Source: Prinsepia uniflora (Eukaryota; Streptophyta; Magnoliopsida; Rosales; Rosaceae). From it: a stretch of 64,000 nt of DNA. This document shows, piece after piece, positions 1 through 8,803 of the stretch (positions are counted from its first letter, which is position 1; every line of letters begins with the position of its first letter). The translations under genes and the position numbers were made by a program. The stretch spans positions 19,009,674-19,073,673 of the forward strand of contig CM064875.1 in NCBI GenBank assembly GCA_032719365.1. The letters run 5' to 3'. The notes below the pieces were generated by a model, which saw only the letters and a list, made by a program, of their open reading frames with translations, ran no database searches and had not been told where the DNA came from.

Positions 1-1087
1 TTTTATACTGATTTTCCGTACTTATGATTTTAGAAATGGTTTAATGAAATGGCTTTGGATTCGAAAAGGTAAACTCGGGTTCGAAACCCATTTGATTTAC
101 AGAATCGGGCCGGAGGCCCAGTTGGTTTACGATTCGGACCGAAGGTCGAGTTTCTATGTGGATTCGGGCCTAGCGCCCAGCTATGTGTTACAAATGGTTT
201 TTACGGGTCATGACGGTTTATGGGAACCGGCATGAACCCATAAAAGGATTTTGTGGTTCATGACGGCTTATGGGGGCCGGGCATGAATCCTGGAAAGATT
301 TAAATAACGATTTCAAAAGGATTTTCATATTCCATCCTTTATATATGATTGTCTCCTCCAGGGAGGGTCGTTGGCCTGGGTGGACCCCGGAGTAGTCACG
401 GAGCACTGATTGAGTGGAGTCGCCCCCCAGTTGGGTTCCTTACTCTCAGGATGGGCAATGTTCGTTACCTCCAGGGAGGGTCATAGATCTACGGACTTTG
501 ACCTGGGTGGACCCTGGAGAGACTTGGGTTTGAGACCCCGGTTAGCACACGTGTAGCTCTATTTTACCGTGACAGGTTCTGGATATGAATATAAGGGATA
601 AACATGATTTAAATTGGTTTGGGAAATTATGTTTTATGATGATAAATGGTTTTAGGCTGAGATCCCACATATGTTTACTATGTTATGGTTTTCTGTAAAT
701 GGTTTTGGGCAGGAGCCCGTAGAACTTGTATTTATAGAATTTGGGGCTGAGACCCTAATTATGGTTGTTTAAACATATGTGTTTGGATAAATGGTTTTAC
801 TACGCATGCATGCTTTTTAGTGGAGGGTATAAAGGTCTTTGATGAAATGTTTTTATAAATTCTTTATTTTCGTCCACTCACAGTCTTTCTGTTTTTAATA
901 CCCTTCAGGTTGGATATGGTGTGGACTGTAGCAGAGATCGAGATATCACATACCTCCTCCGGATCCTGGCGTACTCTGATAGCCCAGGAGGGCAAAGGTC
1001 GGAAATATCCCTTATCTGACACTTCGTGTCAGACGGGAGCAGGGTCATCCCACGTTAATCCCGGGGGGATTGGGATGGGTCCTGTCA
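1..1087 (+). mobile_element. Tekay-like LTR, family B, 3' part (cut by window start)
   Basis: This is the 3' portion of a long LTR whose 5' end lies before the window. It ends in TGTCA at 1087. The same sequence occurs in reverse orientation in the solo LTR at 16234-29502, which shows that it is an LTR. It holds short tandem units built on 'cgggcc...gcccag' (about 85-180), two units containing 'catgacggtttatgggaacc' (about 208-285), and a perfect hairpin at 1015-1033 close to the 3' end. No primer-binding site follows: the next bases run into the leader of the Tat element. I infer a solo LTR, or the end of an element, inserted in that leader. The annotated left edge is only the window edge. 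Confidence 0.8.
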
Positions 1088-1140
1088 TTGAATCAGAAAG
1101 GGGGGGATATAGGAGGAGCGGCTGAAACCACACAGTTATT

Positions 1141-3024
1141 GGTGACAGGTGAGGATAACCGAGAAGACCAACATCCTAAAAATGTTGAAGAAATGCTCCT
1201 ATCAATGAGAAGAGAGATGTAGCAAAGATTAGCAGAAAATGACAAGAGGCTAGCAGAGAAAGATGCTGAAATTGCATCACTAGCTGCACAACTCGCCGTT
1301 CAATTAAACATGAATAAGCGAAAGAAAGGAAAAATGGTGGAAGAGAGAGGAGAAGAAAGAAGAAATTGGGGAATCATCATCAAAATTGATGACCCAAATA
1401 GACATAAAGACTCTTATTGCTGAAGGAATTCGAGAATTTCAGTTGTCCATGGCTACTCTTGTTCTCGGATATCGAAAGCCATACCCCTCGAGATACGATG
1501 CTGTAGCATTCCCAAAAGGGTACCAACGGCCAACATTCGACAAATATGACGGGATCCATGGATCTCCTCATGAACATTTAGCATATTTTTACTCTGCATG
1601 TGGTGAGACGTTGCAATCGGACGCACTGTTAGTTCGACAATTCGTTCAGTCCCTCAAAGGAGCTGCATTCACCTGGTATACACAATTACCAGTTGAATCC
1701 ATCATAGCATGGGACGATTTTTCAAAATCCGTTCCTTGCACAATTTGTGAGTTCAAAGAAGAAAGTGTCTATCAGTGAACTCGCCCAAACTATGCAAAGA
1801 GTTGGTGAAAGTGCGAATGACTTCATCATGAGGTGGAGGAGCCTCAATTTTCAGTGTCCGATACTGAACAGTTAGCAGTACAGATGTGCTTTAACAATCT
1901 CGTTCCTGATATTGCAACGTTCGTGGCCACTGCAGAACCCCAATCATTTGATGAGTTGGTGTCTAAGGCAAGCAATGTGGAGAGAAAAATTGCTCGAAAA
2001 AATACAACAATGCAAAAGGTACAGATTGGAGAGAAGCCAAATGATAGAAAAAGGGGAGCACCAAAGAAGGGAGAATCAATGGCAACATTTGTCAGGACAG
2101 AAAAGAGAAATGACAAAATCAATGACAAGGAGCAGACTAAAAGGCCGACCCTTAAAGAATGCAAGGCAGTCAAATATTCCTTTGATGACGACGATGTTGA
2201 GGCAATATTTGAAGAACTTCTTCGAGCCCAAGCTATCACTCTCCCTGAACCTAAGTGCCCAACTGAAGTCAATAGGATGAATGATCCTAACTATTGCCGA
2301 TATCATCGAATCCTCGGACACACACTCATGGATTGCTACGTGGTTAAAAAAAATGCAAGAGATGATCAACATTGGTGACTTAGTGCTAGACTCATACACC
2401 CCAGAAGCGGCAGCAACAAATGTAATCGAAGGAAAATCCATCCTTTCGGAAGCATCACCAAAAGGTGTAATATTCGTAGATTTTCAGGTAGATGATATGC
2501 CGTCTCCTAGAAACCCTCAAGTTCCATCTCGGCATGCATTAATGACCACCCCATCATTTGAGGTTTGGGTAGATCCCTCGTCCGAAGATCCCAAGGAAGG
2601 TTGGAAAAAATTCATCAAAAAGGTTAAAAATGTAGCCAAGCACCTCCCTAATCCTGATTCTTTGGCTTGCTCTGGCATCAAAATCCGAGGAACACCGACT
2701 TTGAAAAATAAGAAGAAAATGTCACAAAAGAAGATGCAAACGTTAGAAGGAGAAAAAGAATATGAACAACCTTCAAGGGTCCCAGTTACACTTACTGAGT
2801 TCTTACTAGTTAAATTTTTCAACACGGAGGCTGAAGAAAATACCTGCTCATGTCAGATGGTTTCCTTGGAGCATCTCGAAGATGACGCAAAGGAAGATGA
2901 AATCAATTTACTTTCTAATCAGTGTGCATCATTCGTTGGTAAAAAAAAGCAGAACGTCGAGTCAAATGTGTCTCATAAGGTAGATGAGAAGACTCCTCAG
3001 ACTTCCACTCATAAAAGGGTCTGA
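1141..3024 (+). pseudogene. gag region of the Tat element (broken)
   Basis: Gag forms the particle that packages element RNA. Open stretches are 1386-1778, 1833-2378 and 2281-3024, in different frames. The first holds a typical gag core with 'FDKYDG', 'HLAYFYSACG', 'FVQSLKGAAFTWYTQL' and 'WDDFSKSV'. The second carries a zinc-knuckle-like segment 'CRYHRILGHTLMDC' near its end. Upstream, 1200-1320 would encode a charged coiled-coil-like stretch (repeated 'RLAE-DKRLAEKDAEIA') but holds a TAG at 1219-1221. A TGA at 1776-1778 and frame changes near 1840 and 2290 break the gene. This is a relic of a Tat-type gag with a His/Cys pattern shorter than the canonical CCHC box. Confidence 0.8.
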
Positions 3025-3149
3025 CCATCAGAGTTCTATCTGCAAAAGGAAGAACAGGACAACACAAAGAGACATAAAAAATATATGAAGGTAGATGTGA
3101 TATCTCATCTAGACATGCATGCACCTGTTGTCTAACAACGATAACACTT

Positions 3150-3515
3150 GATAAAACTGATCTTCTACTGGGGAATCAATTACACAATCGACCTCTCTAT
3201 GTCACCGAAGAACTCGGGGTTACAAAGATCAATAGAATCCTGCTTGACTGTGGTTCCGCAATAAATCTCATCCCGTTGAAAACATTACACTCTATCGGGA
3301 GGAATGCACGACAGTTGTCCCCATCATTATTAATGATTCAAGGGTTTAATCAGTTGGGGCAAAAGGCTTTGGGATCTATGAGGATATCATTGCAGATAAG
3401 AGAGCTCCATTCAGAGGTTTTATTCCATGTGATCGAGGCAGATACATCCTATAAAGGGTTATTGGGACGTCCATGGCTCCATAGTAATGGTGCTGTCCCT
3501 TCTACTCTACATTAG
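3150..3515 (+). pseudogene. Retroviral-type aspartic protease region of the Tat element
   Basis: The frame reads 'LLGNQLHNRPLYVTEELG' followed by 'LLDCGSAINLIPL', the D-x-G-S catalytic loop of retrotransposon aspartic proteases, here D-C-G-S. It continues with 'SDTSYKGLLGRPWLH'-like sequence (read here as 'ADTSYKGLLGRPWLH'), the conserved downstream protease segment with the LLGRPW motif. The enzyme would cleave the gag-pol polyprotein. An in-frame stop at about 3513-3515 ends the open stretch. The domain lies between gag and RT as expected, and the surrounding frame breaks make it non-functional. Confidence 0.8.
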
Positions 3516-3587
3516 TGCTTCAAGTATGTTACATACGGAAAGGTTAAAAAGGTTTCCGCCGACACAAATCCATTCTGTGGGGAGGAA

Positions 3588-4523
3588 GTGAACTACTCTA
3601 ATGCCAAGTATTATCAACTTTCAGATAGTACAACATCCCGAATCACTGGGAAATGTATTGTGAAAGCTGACACAAAAGCAAAAAGATATGTAGAAGTACC
3701 TGAGCCACATAAGGCAGTCTACATCAAAGTAAAAGCTCCCAACAAGCAAGGCATATCAGACTCAAAGGCACCCAAGTATAAAATCATTGTGAAACACCCA
3801 TCAAAGGTTGAAAATGCACCGACTCCAATAGAAAGTACGACTGAGACATTAATGACAAGCTATATCCGACCTCTGCGGAAAATCAGCCATTCCATACTAA
3901 CAGACACCTTGATCATCACAACTCACTTTGCAGGAAGTAGGGGCAGGAACAAGAGATTTTCCATACGTAAAAATGCCGGCATTGTACCTGAATCCTATAG
4001 GCCCCTGAAAATAAAGCTCAGAAGTCGAAAAACGAAGAAAAGCGAGCCCACCATTAAAGTCTCCCACGAAAATGGCATGCTTAAAGTGGTCATCCCAAAA
4101 GAAGAAGAAATAGTCAATCTAAAGACACCTGAACCAGAAGTTCTCACTAAGCGTGAAAAGGGTTTATTTAGAGAAAAAAACGGGGAAAGTCTGAAGTATC
4201 GCATATTAGCGTTTCAGCGGCTCGGGGACACAAAGCCGCCACGCATCTCTGTTTTCCAACGACTTGGGAACATTTCTACTCTCCAGTTCGAAAACATGAA
4301 GAAAAATACAAAATGGAAGGTCCAGAGACGAATAAATAAAAGCAGAAAAGTCATTGCTACATACACTCAAGGGAAAACTCATGCCCAAGTAAATTGCACC
4401 TCGACATCCGCATGTGAGACATCAGGAAATTCAGATTCAGAAAATGGGCACAATGAAAAATCGGGGGAAGAATACATAGACAGTGTCATATCAGCACCAT
4501 CACAAATCGAAGATGGAGGTTAG
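3588..4523 (+). pseudogene. Protease-RT linker ORF of the Tat element (unknown function)
   Basis: This is a 311-codon open stretch between protease and RT. It is very basic (many Lys and Arg) and has no domain I recognise. A repeated 'AFQRLG' / 'VFQRLG' phrase occurs around codons 208-228. Tat elements usually carry a long, poorly conserved linker here, often with 'VF.RLG' type repeats, so its place and make-up fit that. It ends with a TAG at about 4521-4523, and the RT frame resumes at about 4590. I read it as part of the former gag-pol polyprotein rather than a separate gene. Confidence 0.6.
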
Positions 4524-4598
4524 GCTACGGTTGACGATCTTCAAGAAATCAATCTTGGAACAATTAAAAACCCCAAACCAATTTTTGTCAGTGCATTA

Positions 4599-5429
4599 TT
4601 GACTCAACAGGAGTTGGGAAACTATGCTCAGATCCTACAAGAATATCAAGATGTATTTGCACGGGGGTATCAAGACATGCCAGGTTTGGATCCAAAAATT
4701 GCAGTTCACAGACTAGCAGTGTCAGAAAATATTCGGGGGGTAAAACAAGCTCCACGTCGCTTCCGACCAGAGTTGTCAATCCAAATTGAAGCAGAGATAA
4801 AGAAATTAAGGACTGCAGGTTTCATTCAAGAAGTAAAGTACCCTACATGTCTCTCATGCATTGTTCCAGTCAAGAAAAAGAAAACCGGACAGATCTGTGT
4901 CTGTGTAGATTATAGAGATCTCAATGACGCATGCCCTAAAGATGAATTTCCGCTTCCAAACATAGAGTTGTTGGTAGATGCCACGACGGGATTCGCGACA
5001 TTATCTTTTATGGATGGCTTCTCAGGCTATAACCAAATAAAAATGGCACCGAAAGATGAAGAACTCACTGCCTTCCGAACACCGATTGGAATATATTGCT
5101 ACACTGTGATGCCGTTTGGTTTTAAAAATGCAGGGGCGACATATCAAAGAGCCATGACCGTAATTTTCGGTGACACGTTTCGCAACACCATCGAGTGTTA
5201 GGTGGATGATTTAGTGGTCAAAATAAAAGAAAGAAATCATCATCTCACTAACTTGAGAAGAGTCTTCGACAGACTTCGTAAGCATCAACTCAAGATGAAC
5301 CCCTTAAAATGTGCATTTGGTGTAACATCGGGGATGTTCCTGGGTTTTGTTGTCAGATACAGGGGGATTGAAATTGACCCCGGGAAAATAAAGGCAATCC
5401 AAGAAATGGCCCCGCCCCGAAATTTGTGA
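4599..5429 (+). pseudogene. Reverse transcriptase of the Tat element (active-site stop)
   Basis: The RT would copy element RNA into DNA in the particle. Seen in order: 'GFIQEVKYPTCLSCIVPVKK', 'VDYRDLNDACPKDEFPLP', 'SFMDGFSGYNQIKMAP', 'TVMPFGFKNAGATYQRAM', then the catalytic box. The codon before V-D-D is TAG at 5199-5201, so the usual Y-V-D-D tyrosine is replaced by a stop. The C-terminal part continues in frame as 'MDDLVVKIKERNHHLTNL' to 5429. The thumb 'CAFGV-SGMFLGFVV--RGIEIDP' is recognisable. The active site is broken and the frame shifts again at the duplicated block starting near 5425. Confidence 0.9.
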
Positions 5430-5830
5430 GAATTACGAGGATTGCAAGACAGATTGGCTTATATTCGCAGATTCATCTCAAATCTTTCCGGAAGATGTCA
5501 ACCCTTTTCAAGGCTCATGAAGAAAGATGCACCTTTTATATGGGACAAAACATCCCAGAATGCATTCGACAACATCAAACAATATGTGCTAAATCCGCCA
5601 GTACTGATGGCACCCATCAAGGGGATTTGCGAGAATTACGAGGATTGCAAGGCAGATTGGCTTATATTCGCAGATTCATCTCAAATCTTTTCGGAAGATG
5701 TAAACCCTTTTCAAGGCTCATGAAGAAAGATGCACCTTTTATATGGGACAAAACATCCCAGAATGTATTCGACAGCATCAAACAATATCTGCTGAATCCG
5801 CCAGTACTGATGGCACCCATCAAGGGGAGA
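5425..5830 (+). repeat. 203-bp tandem duplication inside the RT/RNase H region
   Basis: A block starting 'gagaattacgaggattgcaa' at 5428 is repeated from 5631, giving a period of 203 bp. Both copies encode the 'LAYIRRFISNL' to 'LNPPVLMAPIKG' connection between RT and RNase H. The copies differ by only a few substitutions. Because 203 is not a multiple of three, the duplication shifts the frame. Confidence 0.93.
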
Positions 5831-6700
5831 CCATTGATCCTCTACATTGCAGCACTGAAGCGTTCACTAGGGGCATTGCTTGCCCAAAATAATGAGGATA
5901 AGAAGGAAAATGCACTCTACTATCGGAGCAGGACACTAGTGGGGGCAGAACAAAATTATAATCCTATTGAAAAAAAAATCTGCCTATGCTTGGTATTTGT
6001 TGTCCAGAAGCTTCGACATTATCTATTGGCCCATAACATCACCTTGATTTCAAGAGCTGATCCTCTCAAATACCTGATGTCAAAACCCGTACCTTCAGGG
6101 CGGCTAGCCAAGTGGTCTCTACTGCTGTCAGAATTTGAGATTGAATATGTTCCTCAGAAAGCAGTAAAAGGACAAGCGCTAGGCGAGTTTTTAGCTGCAC
6201 ATCCGACACCAGATAACATGGAAATCAATGAAGACCTTCCTGATGAAAATGTGTTCTTTGTTGAAACCACACCATGGTGTTTATACTTCGATGGAGCAGC
6301 TAGGAAAAAAGGCGCAGGTACAGGCATCGTTTTCGTCACACCATCTGGGGGTCTAATTACATATTCTTTCACCCTTATGGTTCTATGTTCAAATAATGTG
6401 GCCAAGTATGAGGCATTGATTGTTAGTCTTGAAATTGCACTCGAAATGCGTATCGACCATTTGCAAGCTTTTGGTGATTCCCAGCTGGTTATCAAACAAC
6501 TAACTGGCGAATATGAAGTGAAAAATTCCAATCTTGCACGATATCACGAACGGGCCAAATATCTAATCTCGTAATTTAGAACTATTGAAGTTAGTCACAT
6601 CCCAAGATCAGAAAATGACAAGGCTGATGCATTGGCTAAGCTTGCAGCATCTCTAACACTACCAGATGAAAGGAAAGTAAAAATCACTGTTGGAGAAAGA
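5828..6700 (+). pseudogene. Dual RNase H region of the Tat element
   Basis: Two RNase H-like segments follow RT. The first (about 5828-6210) has the standard gypsy pattern: 'RPLILYIAA', 'ALYYRSRTLVGAEQNYNPIEK', 'LVFVVQKLRHYLLAH' and 'LKYLMSKPVPSGRLAKWSLLLSEFEIEY'. The second (about 6262-6690) has 'WCLYFDGAARKKGAGTGIVF', 'NNVAKYEALIVSLEIALEM', 'GDSQLVIKQLTGEYEVKN' and, after a TAA near 6572, 'ENDKADALAKLAA'. The D-E-D-D acidic residues of the second domain are visible. A second, archaeal-type RNase H is established as specific to Tat-lineage elements, and this supports the lineage call. The internal TAA and the upstream duplication break the frame. Confidence 0.85.
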
Positions 6701-6869
6701 TATTTATTACCACCCACTCTAGATAGAATAGAAGAGGTTGTTGAATCTAATACCGATACAGTATATGAAATCGAAGAGCACGATGAAGAGATAGACTGGC
6801 GCCAACCAGTAATTGAATACCTCCACCAAAGGAAGCTTCCCTCAGACCCAAAGAAAGAGTTGAAATTAG

Positions 6870-7965
6870 AAGACGAGCCACTCGCTTTGTGTACTTAAAT
6901 CACACCCATGCATGGATTTGTGGGGCCCATCAAGCAAGCCCGAAGCTTGCAGCTCAGATCAGAAGACTCGGATACTATTGGCCAACTGTGATCCAAGATT
7001 CAATAAAATTTGTAACCACTTGCAAGGAATGTCAGCTACATGGAGACTTCAAGCACCAACCTCCACAAATGCTACATCCATCAATTTTGTCTTGGCCTTT
7101 CCAAACTTGGGGATTGGATGTCATAGGGATGGTTAAGCCAAAATCCTCTCGCCAACATCAATACATTTTGCCTGCGACAGATTATTTCTCCAAGTGGGCT
7201 GAAGCAATTCCATTAAAGGAAGTAAAGGCCGAGGATGTCACAAAGTTCATAAAAGATCACATTATTCATCGTTACGGGGTCCCATCGAAAATTATATTCT
7301 ACAACGCCACATATTTTAGATGTAGACCCATGTTTAAACTATGTGAAAATTACAAATTTCAGCACTCTTTTTCTGCAAGCTACAATCCTTCATCAAATGA
7401 ATAAGTAGAAGCTTTCAACAAAGTGTTGTGCAACATCCTAAAGAAAATGGTGGCATGGAATAAAATAGATTGGAATGAGCGTCTTCCTGAAGCACTATGG
7501 GCCTACCGAATGACTGTTTGTAATGCAACTGGTTGTACACCGTTTAACCTGGTGTATGGCTCTGAATCAGTATTACCACTGGAGGTCCAACTGCCCTCGC
7601 TTCGGGTAGCCGTACAATTAACAGATGCGGAAGAAAATACAAAGGTCATACTAGCAGAGCTCGAGGCCCTGGATGAGAAAAGGCTCAATGTCCAACAAAG
7701 GCTTGAAATTTATCAAGCGCAAGTCGATGGAGCCTTCAACAAAAAGGTCAAACTCAGAGCCTTTGCAGTACAAGATCTCGTTTTAACTGTTCGAAGACCG
7801 ATTGTCATTACTAGAAAAATGCATGGAAAATTTGAGCCAAAGTGGGAAGGACCATACGTCGTCACTAAGGTCTTTACAAAAGGGGCCTATGAATTGTCCT
7901 ACTCGGAAGGAGCCTGCATCTATCAATGCATGAACGAGAAATTCATCAAGAGGTTCTACGGCTAG
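6870..7965 (+). pseudogene. Integrase of the Tat element (broken)
   Basis: Integrase would insert element DNA into the chromosome. The zinc-binding region ends with 'TTCKECQLHGD'. The core has 'WGLDVIGMVKPKSSRQHQYI' with the first catalytic Asp, then 'IHRYGVPSKIIFYNATYF', where the residue aligned with the second catalytic Asp reads Tyr, and 'SSNE*VEAFNKV', where a TAA at 7402-7404 precedes the region of the catalytic Glu. The C-terminal part runs from 7423 to 7965 with 'LPEALWAYRMTVCNATGCTPFNLVYG' and ends 'KWEGPYVVTKVF...EKFIKRFYG'. There is no chromodomain, as expected for Tat elements. Confidence 0.88.
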
Positions 7966-8005
7966 TGGGCCTATTGATTTGAAAACCTGAAAGGCCGACT
8001 CAAGA

Positions 8006-8022
8006 AAAGTTGGGGGCAAATA
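8006..8022 (+). other. Polypurine-like tract after integrase
   Basis: A 'gaaaagttgggggcaaa' run lies about 40 bp downstream of the integrase stop. Similar G-rich tracts are common after pol in Tat elements. It is not next to an LTR start here, so it could be an internal PPT-like site or simply a purine run. Confidence 0.4.
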
Positions 8023-8096
8023 AATGAATGGCTCATTGGACTGAAAACCCACAAAAGGCGGTCCAAGAAAAATCAGAGCCAAAAAAAAAAAGAACT

Positions 8097-8330
8097 GAAC
8101 TACGGATGGCTTGATCCTTCAAACGGGGTACGTAGGCAATCTGGCCTCAAACTAGATGCAACTATCAAATCCCCAATTCCTTTTTAAAGCACCCTAAATC
8201 GAAAGGGGTGAACTACGTTTGGCTTGATCTTTTCACAGGGTACCTAGACAGTCTAATTGGACACAGCCATAAAAATTTCAAAACCCTCGAACAAAGGGAT
8301 GAACTACGGTTTGGCTTGATCCCCTCACAT
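8097..8330 (+). repeat. Three copies of a 'gaactacg...ttgatcc...tacgtaggcaatct' motif after pol
   Basis: Copies start at 8097, 8210 and 8301. Each begins 'gaactacg', then 'ggcttgatc', and the best-kept copy continues 'ggggtacgtaggcaatct' and ends near 'agatgcaac'. The same motif recurs three times in the 3' LTR (14014-14435). I know related motifs from plant Tat and Athila elements but not their function. Confidence 0.8.
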
Positions 8331-8803
8331 GGAATTATATCTTTTGAAATATCATAAAGAAATACATCAGCTTAATATGCCATTAAATCCTTCTTTTCAA
8401 AGAGAAAAAAATCAAGGGCACGTTAGGCATCAAAAGCCAGAATCAACGATACAAGTGGATTTGGTACAAACAGGGATAGACAAAATTTCAAGTTGAAGCG
8501 CCCTAAAGAATCATTGCATGCCAAATCAAATGTTATACAAGAATATACATCCTGACAGAAATTAAAAGTTGCCTCCATGGTAGTCGGCTATCATCTGCAA
8601 ATATAGCCAAAATACGAATGCAAAATCTGAAGTTGAGAATTCGTGCTCATACAACTGCAGCAAGGAATCATATATTAATCTTCATCATACCATCAACAAA
8701 CAGATTCCTTAATGATATTATGGTACTCGAGGTATTATAATTATTTTGGGGAGATATATTAAAGAAGAAATTCCTCGATCATATTGTAATTGAAATTGCG
8801 CAA

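Noticed and set aside
910..1125. A 71-codon ORF, also present in reverse at 16172-16402
   Set aside because: Its repeated presence comes from the shared LTR end; the frame includes the hairpin and LTR terminus and is not protein-like.
1844..2272. A 142-codon minus-strand ORF
   Set aside because: It is the shadow of the Tat gag frame and has no recognisable features.
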